Source: Silurus meridionalis
Taxonomy: Eukaryota > Chordata > Actinopteri > Siluriformes > Siluridae
NCBI RefSeq assembly: GCF_014805685.1
Contig: NC_060884.1
Span: 14,939,356-15,003,355, forward strand
DNA length: 64,000 nt
Direction: 5' to 3'
A program made the position numbers and the translations under genes. Below the pieces are notes generated by a model. That model was not told the DNA's origin. It did no database searches and saw only the letters and a list, made by a program, of their open reading frames with translations. Position 1 is the stretch's first letter; the number at the start of each line of letters is the position of its first letter. Below are positions 26,171-39,094 of the stretch, in pieces.

Positions 26171-26801
26171 GATTGGAAAAAGACCAGATGATGTTTATCC
26201 AATCTTCAATTGTAGAGGTCAGGTTTGATGCATATGTAGAAGTTCTCCTATTTCTATTATGTGTACACAAAGTGGCATTTAAAAAAAATCTAAATATTTG
26301 TGGTAGTAATTAATTACTACAATTGATCATCTCCTATTATGATATTACACATTTGAAAATCCCTCCACAAGATTACTAGATACAGGGGCAGTAAAAAGAC
26401 ATCCATCATGCAAGCTATTGTTATTCCAAACACTAAAACAATGTTTACCAAAGGTAGATTTTAATAGAACGGCTTTAAGCATAAGTAACATCATTTTTCA
26501 TCCACACATTATTCATAGTTGTGTACAAGACGACAAGATGTTGCAGCATCCATGTGTCATATAAATTACGTTACATGCTGATAATACTGTGGAGTTGATT
26601 TCCTGAAGTAGTAAACATAAACAGTGTCATCTTATCTTTCCAAGTGACTAGTCAAGCATCTTTGTATCGAACATCGCTCTTCTAATCCAATGCTCCACTC
26701 AAGGGAAGCACAAAAAAAATCCAGACCACACAAAGATTAACAATTAAGATTAAACCCCCAGTGACAAGACTTAATCACTTGTTACAGCAAAGTGTGTTTG
26801 C

Positions 26802-26803
<2 letters not shown>

Positions 26804-26856
<53 letters not shown>
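26804..26856. repeat. (GT)n microsatellite
   Basis: About 26 GT units. Confidence 0.97.
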
Positions 26857-26859
<3 letters not shown>

Positions 26860-27382
26860 CACGTCAAGTAGAGCTGTGATTGATTCAGTACTTAATTATT
26901 ACACATGGTTTCTTTACAATGTTCAATTTTCAGCTTTCAATTTAAAACGGAAACCATGTTAATAGAGTATTCTTGAATTGAAACTTACATTCCTTAACAA
27001 GCGTGTTCTACGTGTTTGAAATTTATACTCAAAGATAAATTGGGACAATGAGGGTCATGGACAAGCGTGTTGCAAAATACAAATGTGTTTGATTGCTCCA
27101 CCATCCTTAAACGACTGGTTACATGATAGCAAGCTGAGGTTAAAGCTGCAAAACAAAGAAAGAGAATTTAAAATATCAGTCTTCTCAGAGATGTATTTCT
27201 ATACACCAGGAAGAGAAAGTGGGAAAGAGAGAGATAGAGAGAGAGAGAGAGACAGAAACAGAGACTTTTTTCTTTATTTACTGTACAGTAGGTATTATAA
27301 ATTCTAAGAAATATTTAACTTAAAAGCAGGATTTATACATAGTTCATACATAAGTAAAATAGACAAATTACAACCTACAAAA

Positions 27383-27384
<2 letters not shown>

Positions 27385-27459
<75 letters not shown>
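27385..27459. repeat. (AT)n microsatellite
   Basis: About 36 AT units. Confidence 0.97.
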
Positions 27460-27460
<1 letters not shown>

Positions 27461-30300
27461 CCTCTCAGAGGCATCAGCTGTCAAAAATCTCTATTTTGTT
27501 AGTGAAACACCTGAGTCCAGTGACACGAGGGTGTTTATTTGACAAAACTGACATTCATGGCAGTAGATATTGACATAATGTGACATGGCATTTTTCAGCT
27601 GGACGTACTGACACTGACTTTGTAGCTCAGTTTGCTTCAAGTATGTCCGAGTCCCAGTATGATGATTTGGCATGTGAAAGAAGTTAAGAAAGATGTTTTG
27701 CCATGTCTCCTGAGCTTGACATTTCATGGAAATCATAATATAAAAAGCCTGCTGTATAAAAAAATTACTTGGATGAAGGGCTTAACAGTGACATGCACTG
27801 TACATGTACTGTTAAAACAAAAATGTATTTCTCTCTGGCAGTTAGTATCGTGTTTTGTTTCTATTGTGTACCTTTGACACAAAGAATTGCAAAGTCAGTT
27901 ACAAATGACGACAGCCCTAAAACAAGCACTTATCCCAATGAAAATCTGTCACTTGTTTGAAATGTGATGTCTGATTGACAAAGGCCATTTTATGGAGCTG
28001 AATTTTATTGAAACTAACATTTTATGATTGTTTTATGTATTTTTTGTCAGCTGTACAGAATGGATTATGTGGCTGTCATGCAGCCTTATAAACACAACAG
28101 TTACATAAAGTTGTTCAATATAAGATTTTAGAATTATACCCATTCTAGTAGAAATATATTCCTGCTAAATGCATGTGGAAAAACTATTTTAATACTATAT
28201 AGCATATGTTTTGCTTATCACCAATATGTGCATTTATCAGCTGCAAGTGGCAACCAATGATGTACTGCAAAAATTCTTAGAGTGATATGCAATTTGGGAT
28301 ACAACCCAATCATTAGTATTGCAGAATTGTTTACAATAATGTGCAAATCAGAAAGGTGGATCTACCACAGGGGCATAAAAGCATAAAAGGTACTAATAGC
28401 ATGTATTGTGCAAAATATTCACTTTATAGGTGCTCAGTACACTGTGTGAATGTGAAGCTTATAAGTATGAAATAAATATAGAATATGTTCCCTGTTCTAA
28501 AAGCAGTTATTACTGTCTAATTTCTGATCATTAAAATAAAGAGTTACTGATTGCTTTTATAATGGTTCATGGTGTCAGTGGATTCATTAGTAGCTGGGTA
28601 GCAACTAACTACTGATATCTAGCAATTCTGAACAGCAAAGTGATGTAGAATTTAACTGAGAAAATGACACAACTGTAGTGTATAAATTCAGGTAGATGAG
28701 CTTATTTAGCAGGCTAAATTTAACACAATTATGTCTATAAAATCTACCTGGTTATCTAGTTTGCCATGGTTTAGCTAGGTTTTCAACTGTTTGAATTATA
28801 TTGAGCATTTGTGTACACACATTTGTTGGTCTTGTAGATTTATTTTCCCAAGTAAAGAGGATGCATGATAAGAGGGATAACATAGCAGGAGGAGTGGTGA
28901 GGAAAAGAGTGCAAGTGGAGGTATAACTGGCAAAGAAGGAAGAGATGCAGAGGTGGAAAAAAGATATATATAAATGAACAACAAAAAGCTAGAAGGAAGT
29001 GAAGTGGTAGAACAAATGCAGCATGACGAGGTGGAAGACAGAGGGCTTAGAGAGCTCAGACATTGAAAGGGCTCCAAAAGAGCTTGAGTCACCAGATCCT
29101 AGTGCATCATGGGGCTTATTCATTAGAATTTTACATAAGAGTAAGATAATACCTTGATGATGATGCAGATGATTACTTACAAGACCATACCAAACTGGTG
29201 CAATTGCACCTCATGAAATCACTGCATACTGTATGTACATGTACATTAAATGCATATAAGTTGAATCCTTGCTTACTACTGTCACATGCAGTGCTGCCAA
29301 TATTAGATACTGGTGAAATCTATTTTTTTTTATCTGGCTTAAACCTGTATTGGTCATGCGTGAGGCAGGTACATTGGTGATCCCATGTGCAGAGACATAC
29401 TCTGAGGCTGGGAGGCATCCACAGCCGGGATCATAGAGTGATGTCCCCAGTGAGGCTTTAGAGGCTTAAGAATTGATTTGTTGCTGGGGTGGCCAAAAAG
29501 GAGCCTAAATTTTGCCAGAAAAAGCTGGGTAGCTGGAGCAGCAAGGACCCTTGGCTTCCCAGACAGCCGTGGCACACTTAAGAGCCTTGTTTGAGAGGAA
29601 GGAAAAGATGAACGCTGTAGTAAGGTTGACATAAATAAGAGATGGCACCGAACAAGGAACAACCAGCAGGAGTCAGGATCTCTAGAAAAATATTGTAGCT
29701 GAGAAGGCAGTTGTTTCCATGAGTCTTGAAGAATTTCCCAAACGATGGCTGTGCATCATAGCGCATCACACTATATTGGTGTAAGTTTATCTAGTATTCA
29801 GTGGTCTCTGTTGGGTTCACTGGTAGCCGGTTTGTTCTGTCAGTGAGCCCCGCAGTTTGAACCCAAATCGGCTGCACGTGAGGCAGGCCACAAGTGTGGA
29901 TTTAATGCTACAAGTGTGAACCCATTTGTATGAACCCATGTGAAGAGACATACTAGGAGATGATGTAACGTCAATAGTGTTTATTATAAATACCAAAACA
30001 CAAAAAAATATATATATATATAATTCCTAAAAAGTTTAACTAAATAAATCCACAATCCAAAACACAGGTAATAAGTGACCAGCAAGAGCAAAACTCCCAA
30101 TTTAGACTTACATTCAAACACAAGAGGTGAGACACAATAGCGTTAAGAAACTTTGGAAAAACAGACGGCATGAATTCACAAAAAGAACTGACATCAAAAA
30201 GATGTATACTTTGGGAGACAGATGTGGAGGTCATCTGATGCAGCACTCAATCACTCTCCATCTTGGACAAATAGATATGACATTACCTGTGTTTGTGGTA
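27460..30300. other. Stretch without a gene; an unidentified repeat at 29360-29960
   Basis: No gene is supported. Within 29360-29960 the phrase GTGAGGCAGG occurs twice (about 29360 and 29880), each followed downstream by 'cccatgtg' and then 'agagacatact' (about 29384-29402 and 29935-29955). This suggests the ends or internal repeats of an unclassified element of about 580 bp. Confidence 0.4.
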
Positions 30301-30309
30301 ATTTTCCTG

Positions 30310-30880
30310 TTGAAAAACTAATTGTGATCCCAATATGTGCAAATCAGGTGGGGTGGCACGTTACTGCAAAATGCTGTGATAGCCATGCCCTCAATTTTGA
30401 CAAAATTACCAACAGTGATTTAGCAACACACTTCCACACCATCACACCTCCTCTTCCGTGCTTCAGAGTGGGAACCACACATTCAAGAACCACCCGTTCA
30501 CCCTCTGTATGTCTACACTGGTTAGAACCAAAAATGTCTAATTCGAAATATATAATTATATTTGAAGGACAGGTTCCCACTCTAATTTCTATTCCTTGTG
30601 TTTCTTGGCCCCAGAAAGTCCCTTCTGCTTTTTGTTTTTCTGAGGCAAAGCCCTGACTCATGCGGTCTCCTCTGAACAGTGGATGTTAAAATATGACAGT
30701 CACATCAAGTCCAAAAAGCATTTATGTACATTGGTGGTTTATGAGGCTAGTAATTCTAAAAATCTTATCCTCTGCAGCAGAGGTAGCTCTTGGTCTTTCT
30801 TTCCTGAGACGGTCCTCATGAGAGCCTGTTTCATCATATTGTTTGAAAGTTTTGGAGACTGCACATAGAAATACATTTAA
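30310..30880 (-). mobile_element. Tc1-like transposase relic
   Basis: On the minus strand a broken frame carries the Tc1 motif region LKHGRGGVMVWKCVA (about 30479-30430), equivalent to the conserved G-G-G-x-(I/V)-M-V-W segment after the second catalytic aspartate. Upstream coding pieces (30860-30600) are interrupted by stops. Terminal repeats are not recognised. Confidence 0.65.
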
Positions 30881-32735
30881 AGAGATTGTCAGATTGACTA
30901 ACCTTCATTTCTTAAAGCAATGGACTGTCTTTTATCTTTACTTAACTGAGTGTTTTTTGCCATATTACTGTATAAATTGTACAGTAGTTGTGGTAGCACT
31001 ACTAGGGCTTTTGAATCTGTATTCACCCTCTCCTCTGCACAAGACAACTGATCGGTTGTGTAACACTTATTTGTTTACCACACAATTCGTTGCGTTTTTT
31101 ATAGTTTTTAAATTGTGTTCAAAAATACTTTTGACTGGTACAGTTAGCCAGGCCAATTTGCCAGGTTGAGCAACAAGTTGAGTGACAAGCTTCTCTAAGA
31201 GCCAAGATAATAACCCAAGAGTTGTTGTTAAGGATTCTTGAACAATGCATATGTCTGCTTTGAATATTTATTTTGGGCTATAACACTACAAGAAATCAGC
31301 CCTGATGCTTGTTCTGGTGTTTCTATCCCTCATAGTTCTCATGCCACCCCCCTGCCACCAATTTAACACCTCAATATGATTGTAACAGTTTCTGAGTCAC
31401 AGCTAGTTGTAATTTCAGAGTGTGTTATTGTGTTGGCTTGTGTCTGCATTACAGATTGGTCAATGCATTTGTAATGCTAAAACCAGCTAAAATACAATGT
31501 ACCTTACATATATATTATATATACTGTATGTGTGCATGTATTTTCTGTGTTTTAAAATGTGCTTAGATGTTTTGTTTTCAAGCCTGTCACACGTTTTAGA
31601 AACATGCTAGTGCTTGCACAAAGCCATATCTCAACACATATGTGCATCAAGGACATTTTTAAAAAGAATGACACCAAAATAGCATACAGTATATAATACT
31701 GTAATCTGTTCATGATTGTACAATGTAGCTATACAAATTACCTGCCAGTTCTGTCACATTTCGACGCAGAACTGACTGTGAGTTAGTACTTTAGAATTAC
31801 AGAAACATGACTAGTGCTTTTAACAGTAGAGTAGCTGTGCATAAATTCAGATGTAGATTTAGATCTCCAATGCTCTCCATAAGCTTTGGAATAGTTAAAA
31901 AACATCCCTGAAGTGACTTGAAGAAGAAATCAAGAGAATAACCAGACACAAAAAGGGAACCCATTGCCTTCTAAATGAAATATGTTGTACACTTTAAATA
32001 AAATATACAATCTATTTGTAGAAAAGTACAAACAATCCAGGATACGCACATGAATGATAGTCTTCATGATTACAGCAGCAGTTGTATCTACCGAAACCTT
32101 GTGAGATTATCCAATAATGCAAGAGCTGGGAATAAACTGTTTTGTAGGAAGTGCAAATATTTAGTTATTATTGGACCCTCCACAGCAACAGGTGAGTCAC
32201 AGGTGCAGAATCTGAAAACAGATGCAGAGCATCAGTATGAATCAGGCAGGGAGGACAAACAGATCATCAGCAGAAGAAGTGTGAAGGATCTGTCATGATT
32301 TACCAGCATAAAGATTGCTATGACTTTTGAACATAATGCTGAATATGACATTGTGACTTAAACCAAAGTGTTAGGGACTTTTCTACATACTGGCTGAATG
32401 TCATACAGTAGAGGAAACTGGTTATTTAACATGATATCATGGCTGATCTAAGGAAAGGAATCTCACAAAAAGGCAGGTCACACGTTGAATATTAAAATAT
32501 GACTTTCAATTTCCTTCCAGTGCACTCAGTGCTAGCGACTGAATAATGTTCTGACACGAATGTTTTATTATAATTTATAATAGCACATTTGTCAGTGAGC
32601 ATATATCATTAATCAGTAATAATGCTGATTTTCTCTTAAAAACCAATCAGTCATATCATTTTGACAATAATGGAATCAGGAGTTTGTACAGTGGGCCATA
32701 ATTCTTCTCTGTATATTATAGTCATATAAGCATAC
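30881..32735. other. AT-rich stretch, nothing recognised
   Basis: Short open frames are scattered and lack splice or codon support. Confidence 0.5.
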
Positions 32736-32995
32736 ACTACAAGGCAATGGTTTGGACACACCTTCTTATTCAGTAGTTTTCCTTTGTTTTTATTTTTTTC
32801 AACATTGTATAATAGTACTGAGGACATTAAAATTAAGACCGAGCTAATATGGAATTATTTAGTGAACTGAAACATGTTAAATAACCCAGAATATGTTAAT
32901 TTTTTATTTTTTTTACCTTTTACTTTGACGGCAGTGTTACTTTGTGCATTCTCCCAGTCTGCCACATGAGGTAGTAACATGGACTAGATCCAATT
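32736..32995 (+). mobile_element. Tc1-like element terminal fragment
   Basis: The start TACACTACAAGGCAATGGTT with 'tggacacaccttcttattca' matches the terminal repeat and adjoining sequence of a common fish Tc1 family (ends near TACACTACC...AAGTTTGGACACAC). The phrase 'cacatgaggtagtaacatgg' near 32960 also belongs to it. Confidence 0.65.
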
Positions 32996-34126
32996 AAATC
33001 TTTTCTTTCTTTTAATTAAAACTTAAGGTGTCACATTACAAATTCATTTGGATTTTAATATAATAATGCAGTACTGGACTGAGATAGGTCATAAAAAACT
33101 AAAAGCAATAAAAAAAAAAAAATTAAAATAATTTTTTCTTTTTTTTTTTTTTCTCAGGTCAAAAATAGCTTCAGCATCATAGACTCCATCCACAGGCCAC
33201 ATAGCATTATTTTGTACACTTTTCTAGCTGGAAGCTTTTGGATATTGAGGGTTGCAATCTTACTTGCTAACTATCCAATTGTTCTGGTTCCCATTGGAAA
33301 AAGATCTAAGCACTACAAAATTATAAACTTTTCAGGGCAAGATTACTTGGAAGATTACCATTTTAGGGCAAAAGTAATATTTACTGGAATAGGAGAATTC
33401 AAAGTATCCCTTTTTTGTGTGTGAAACCTTTTTCTTTCATCAGAGCAAGTCAGTGGTGTATGTGTGCCATGTCAGATTTCACTTTAAATCTTTTCTTTGT
33501 TACGTTCACTGATAAATCGTACCTGACTTTCTAGTAAATGCTGGAAGTCTGGTTTATGAGACTAGCCACAATTTAAATAATATAAAAAACAAATTATTTA
33601 CGTATATTTCCATGGACTGTGCAGGGAAAATGTGTATTGTTTTGTTTTATTCTGTTATGTACTTTATAAACTATACTCAAAAAAATATTGGAAGGTCCTA
33701 TTTTTTTAGCAGACCATAGAATAAGAGGTCTATATACTTATCAGAATTTATAATAGAGGTCCAATAGCAAACTTTATGTAAGTGTAGATATTTTATGCAT
33801 TTCTGCAGTGGCAGCTTTATGTAGGCCAGGAAATGACAAAACATGCTGAGTCAGAGATGCAGTTGTGCTGAGGTTCATGGTTCTGCCACTGCACTTAAGT
33901 GGTGCATTTGAGACATGCTCACAACATCAGAGACAGTGCAGATCTGTATCCACATGACATGACCTCATCTTTTTTTTACTCCAATGCAGTCAAGAAAGGT
34001 CAGCAGCCTACTGACCATTTTTTTTATTCCACAGGGGTATGTTAGCAGTCAACTGGTGGCTCCCAGGGCAGTAAGGATAAAATGTGCAGAAAACTACGAA
34101 GTGAAAAACCTGTTGTTACTAGTGTA

Positions 34127-34130
<4 letters not shown>

Positions 34131-34207
<77 letters not shown>

Positions 34208-34213
34208 ATATAT
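34131..34213. repeat. (AT)n microsatellite
   Basis: About 35 AT units, then two GTAT steps. Confidence 0.96.
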
Positions 34214-34349
34214 AAACCATGACTGCATGCATCAAATGAAATTATTAATTTATTGAAGAAGAACAACAACAACAAAAGAGGAGATATCTTTATTTGTTAT
34301 ATATACAGTGCAACAATACAAATTAAATTATTTTCTTTGTAGTGCCGGG

Positions 34350-34590
34350 GTTTGAACAGTGGCTCAACACTTAGGGCTCTGTGGTACTGATCAGTAGGTT
34401 GGGGGTTCAAGCTGTAGAACTGGCAAAAAAACAACTGTTGGGCCCTTGAGTAAGGCCCTCAACCCTCTCTACGTCTGGGCTGCTGTATCATGTCTGGCCC
34501 GACTGCAGCTTCCTAACAAGCTGGAATATGTGATAAAAATAATTTCAATGTACTGTAATGTATATGTGACAAAATAAAGGCTCTTCAAAG
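34350..34590 (+). mobile_element. tRNA-derived SINE
   Basis: A head with A-box and B-box-like sequence (CAGTGGCTCAACACTTAGGG; GGGTTCAAGCTGTA), then TGGGCCCTTGAGTAAGGCCC, 'cagcttcctaacaagctgga' and a tail 'atgtatatgtgacaaaataa'. This is the layout of a SINE widespread in ostariophysan fishes, including catfishes, as far as I recall. A truncated copy in the other orientation is at the right edge (63912-64000). Confidence 0.75.
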
Positions 34591-34681
34591 GACGGGGCAA
34601 TTAGCAGCAACATTTATGATTTATTTTAAGCCAAGCATGTTAAGATATTTAAGTTAAAATGTTTGTTTTCTGGTTGCAATC

Positions 34682-34860
34682 AGTGGTGGATGAAATACAC
34701 AAACCATGTACTAGAGTTAAAGTAGAGAGTAGCTAAAATATTACTTCAGTAAAAGTGCTCCCTTTTAAACTTTCACTTGGGTAAGTTGTTCTGTCACATT
34801 TATTACATATTTTGTCAAATTATTCCTTAGATGTACATCTATTCCAAGTGCTTTTTGATA
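34682..34860 (+). mobile_element. Fragment of a non-autonomous hAT-like MITE
   Basis: CAGTGGTGGATGAAATACAC followed by 'acttcagtaaaagtgctccc' matches one end of a fish MITE family starting CAGTGGTGGA with repeated 'agtaaaagta' motifs. The other end is not seen. Confidence 0.45.
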
Positions 34861-34863
34861 GTA

Positions 34864-35208
34864 CAGTAATCCCCCGCTTTACTGCGGTTCGAATCTCGCG
34901 TCCCCGGTTTATTGAGGAATTGCATATTGCCACATAACTAATTTGTTTCTCTGATTTACCCGATCTCTAGCGGATAGCACAATAGACCAAAAAACTATTA
35001 GGCAATGTTTCTTATGGGGTTTTATGTTGAAATAATGAAATTTATGAATAGAAATATAACTATTAATTATAAAATAAAGTAAAATGTTCATACAGTACAG
35101 TACTGTATACATAAAATACCATTTTTGGGATGGGGTCCGTTTATTATGGTATTTCGTTTATCGTGTGCGGTTTTGGAACGTTACCACGCAATCAAGGGGG
35201 GATTACTG
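34864..35208. mobile_element. Tigger/pogo-like MITE
   Basis: 345 bp bounded by CAGTAATCCCCCGCTTTACT and the inverted CAAGGGGGGATTACTG, with TA at both flanks (34862-34863 and 35209-35210), the target duplication of Tc1/mariner/pogo elements. Subterminal CGGTTCGAATCTCGCG-type sequence also faces GTGTGCGGTTTTGGAACG. There is no coding sequence inside. Confidence 0.82.
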
Positions 35209-35924
35209 TATATATACTGCCACAGTGACTAAACACGAGCAGATACAATGCTGGAAAAGATGTGAGCAGTTACATGGCTAAAAAGTCCTACTTAAGAGCT
35301 CAATTGTGGCTCTTTGAACTAACAATCTTTTAAACTACAGTAGTTCAAATCCTTAACCTCTGAGGCATTTGAATCTGCTTACTCATTTCAGTGCACCCAT
35401 GTTTATAATAAGAGTAAAGCCCTTTTCATTGTTTTGCTGACCCTGGGCATGTTTCTATACATGCGTTGCAGTAAACTGAAACTTTATTTCCCCCATTTTG
35501 ATAGCCAAATGAGTATTTTGTTGCAGTTAGCACATAAATGACAAAATCATGTATGTAAGATTTTTCACATAAACAAATAGGTTCCGGCTACATGTAGTTT
35601 TTCTCTCTCTTATTCAGATACACAGAGATTATGACATGATTAAGAAAAAGTCACTTGTGTTTCTGTGGCTAGGACAAAGTGGGTACCTCATGTACATCCA
35701 CCAAAAATATTACCATACAATCCTTATTAAAGAACAGAAAACAGCTGAAAAAAATCTAAAGCATCTAATCAACTGAAAGGAACTCGTTTTTTGTAGTCTG
35801 CATTTAATTCAGCCATTTGTATTAGTGATTATGAATCACATTTTCAGTTTGACTTCATTCAAACATGAAATTTGGATGAATAGGTTTTATGTACTCTCCA
35901 GGGGCTTTAATAGGAAGACTACAG

Positions 35925-36000
35925 TAACCACTCTTTGCGATCATTATGAGCAGAAAAGCAGCACATTGTGCATAACATATCAAATGTTGGAGTGGAGGGT
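35925..36000 (+). mobile_element. Tc1-like element internal fragment
   Basis: 'acagtaaccactctttgcga', then 'gagcagaaaagcagcacatt', is the mid-5' part of the same common Tc1 family as the 25445 fragment. No terminal repeats are adjacent. Confidence 0.5.
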
Positions 36001-36769
36001 TTTAAAACAAAAAAAAGCACACTGGGTAAAATTCGTGTTAGAGAAGAAGAAAACAAAGAAGCAGAAAACGTCCAGTAATCCGTCAGTATTCAGTCTGTCT
36101 CCATTTTTTAGCCTCAGTTTACTGTTCTTGGCTGGCATTTCATTTATATTATTCAATTTTGAAATACGTAACCCAATACAAAACCATTCTTTTTTTCAAT
36201 TATGTTTGAGCATGTCATCTACTAAAGTCAAGACACAAACCAGAGACATGGAGTTTAAAACTTCAGATTCTATTTTCCATTTCTAGTAGTTCTTTTTACC
36301 TTTTCTACAATAGATTTATTTAACTTCATTGTAATAAATCTGCATTATGACTTTGATTTTTGTTTAGTAAAATAATTTAGAAGCTTTCTATCTTTCTTTT
36401 TATTTTTTTTTTAGGTCTGATTATAATGATTAAAAGCTCTCAGAATCACAGCCCAACCTTTTATGATGAACATGGTGAAACATTTCTCTGGATAACAACT
36501 TGCTACATAATGACACAACCTTCCTTTTGAACATCAACTCGTGATGCTTCAAAGACATTATAATCCATCATTAATTCATAGCTGTTTTTGCAAAGCATAC
36601 AGCTGCTTGAATATGAGCTAACAGATAATAAGCAACACACACACACACATATAGAATGCATTTACCTTTATCACGCTTTCGTTAAAAATAAAGAAATTCC
36701 ATCGTAGGGATTTTCTTGAAAAGTTATAATGTTGGCAGGTCTATATTTATACATCCACATGCACATTAT

Positions 36770-37060
36770 TTCATGAAAGCACAGAAGCAGTCACCACCAG
36801 GCCTGATGAAATTTTAATCAGTTCTGTCCTAGCAGCCAGGCAGCCCTGATAAATGCAGCTAAGGCCACTGCTCCAGATGCCATTCTGCAGATCCACCTGC
36901 AGGCTACAGATGCTCCCGCTGAGAAAAATGTTGTTATTCATCTTAACATTATAAATTTTCGGTTCACTGCAGCAGCTCGGCTTTTGAAACGTTTCACATG
37001 TACGTATTTTACGTACAACTTCTTTCTCGGTGGTGACTTCAATAAACTGTTTCATAGTAT
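36770..37060. other. Possible conserved non-coding element
   Basis: A complex block with a minus-strand open frame of 94 codons that matches no family I know and shows no splice context. Motifs such as 'gatgaaattttaatcag' suggest non-coding function instead. Uncertain. Confidence 0.25.
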
Positions 37061-38680
37061 CGATAAAATGTAATAGTTCAAAAAAATATAAATGCTGTCA
37101 CTTCGTATTGTCTGAAAACTCATACTGGTTTTGTTAATATGTTCGAATTCACTTTTTTTTCTTCTGAACTCTATATCTGTCATTAAGACAGATGTCTGTC
37201 ATATCATAGTCTACTTTTCTTGTATTAAGTTGAAAATATGAGTGGAGCAGTTCAACAAATGTTAATTTTCATAAAGTCTACATTTTAAATTCCATTGAAA
37301 TACCCAATTACCATAATGAATAATAAACCATGATATTTAAAAAAAAAAAGAAATCTATTTGACACACAGTATAAACCAATATTTCATTGATTTGTCTCTC
37401 GTCTTTAAGGAGATTGCACAATAGCTTTTATAAGGTTATTATTCCACCTTGTGGTCACAAATTGGAACTGAAGCGCTAATTGAGGTCTATTGAATGGACA
37501 AAGAACATTGCCCAATTCTCAGGTATGAGCAGCACACACAGAGTATAGAAAAGTGTTGTTTATTTAATATCAAATACAGAAAATATGTATATTGCACTAT
37601 ACAAAAATACAATATATGCAATAATAATATGCAAATATGTTTATGGAGACAGTCTTTATTGTACTGTACCTTTTCTATTGTAAGATTTAATGCAACAATT
37701 AAAAAGGGGATAATGTTAAATCATCAAAAATGCATCAAAATTGTTTTGCTTTTTGCCCAAATATTTTTGGAGATATTGTTGGGGTAGAAATGTAGCTGAA
37801 ACCTGTAAACCCAATTTGGTGATATTACCTCAAACAAAGTTGATCAACACTGGGTGTGAAACCGTGCCAAATAATTTGCTAGACAGTATGAAGTATTGCA
37901 TGTTGTTTTCCTTCATCTGCCTCTTATAAGGGTTGTAAAAAGATATAAGGTATACATAGAGATTTGCACTAGATAAATAATATCCAATAATATATTTTGT
38001 GTGATTTCTCTGTATTTAATTTTATGTAACACTATGTTGGTATTAGCTTTTTCCTAACCTTTTTCCTGGTCATAGGCCATATAAGTCATATAAGAGCAGT
38101 ACATCACCATGAATCCCTTTCCTACCAGGGCTCATTTTAAGCAGTAGACGTTTTCCCAAAATAAATTTGATCGATGGCAGAAAACCCATCAGGATATTTT
38201 AGCTTCTTTTTTGTTTTTTTTTGTTTTTTTGGTCTCCCATCTGACCTGCCTCTAAAAACACTTGCCATAAACATAGACAAAAATCCATTTGTAGGCTTGC
38301 TTTTTCCTCATTTTCTAAAACAACATTTTTTTCTTGCCCTTGCAGGTTTTTTTTTTTCCATGAAAAGAGCACAAGTTTGCATTTGGCTTCATACTGTGAA
38401 AAGGCTACATTTATCATGTAATAAACTGATACAAGCTTCCACAAAGCAGGTTAAATGGAAGCGCTGCAATGTTTTCTCAGAGGGTAAGATAAATTTGCTG
38501 ACCTTGTCTTGCCACTTTATGATATAGTAAATCTGTGAGGCTCAAAAAGCCAACAAATGCACACAGAGTCTCTGCAGATAGTTTACATCACTGATAGAGC
38601 GTATAGTATGAATAAGTAGGGGAGTAATATTAATAATGACCAGAAAAAAAAAGAGAACAAAATTGCTCAGTCTCAAACAC

Positions 38681-38723
<43 letters not shown>

Positions 38724-38729
38724 ACACAC
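38681..38729. repeat. (CA)n microsatellite
   Basis: About 22 CA units with one TA step, close downstream of the znfx1 3' end. Confidence 0.95.
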
Positions 38730-38870
38730 AAACACCTATCTAGGTCCAGATGCAAATAATGCAACAATACATTTTTGTGATTTCAGATTCACTAACTTTC
38801 AATAGCACACTTCTGACCCCTACTGGTGATAAAAAAAGAAGCATTAAAAAACTGTGCTGTACTTTAGAAT

Positions 38871-38876
38871 TTTATT
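38871..38876 (-). terminator. znfx1: Candidate distal polyadenylation signal of znfx1
   Basis: AATAAA on the minus strand, 219 nt past the znfx1 stop. It competes with a nearer AATAAA at 39060-39065. Which is used cannot be told from sequence. Confidence 0.4.
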
Positions 38877-39059
38877 AGGGCAGTTTTTTTCATCTACAGT
38901 GATTGTATTTTTAGAATCCAGAGTATATATACGAACATATGTGCTTCTAAACTAAAATAAAGTGCATTACATTGACAGAAATACATAGGTTTTATAGATG
39001 ATGAGATTTTTAAATGTCTTTAAAATGATAATCCATGATTACATACATAAAATAGCTAT

Positions 39060-39065
39060 TTTATT
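39060..39065 (-). terminator. znfx1: Candidate proximal polyadenylation signal of znfx1
   Basis: AATAAA on the minus strand about 30 nt past the stop codon at 39097-39095, which would give an unusually short 3' UTR. Confidence 0.4.
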
Positions 39066-39094
39066 CCATTTCTTTGCAGGGTGGACAAAGGGTT

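Larger units (their letters stand above)
35209..38670. other. Stretch without a recognised gene
   Basis: It contains a short Tc1-like transposase piece at 35925-36000 (from the family seen at 25445) and a complex island at 36770-37060. The remainder is AT-rich. Confidence 0.5.

Noticed and set aside
36771..37055. Minus-strand frame of 94 codons
   Set aside because: Starts with Met but has no splice context and no similarity I know; better treated as possible non-coding conserved sequence.
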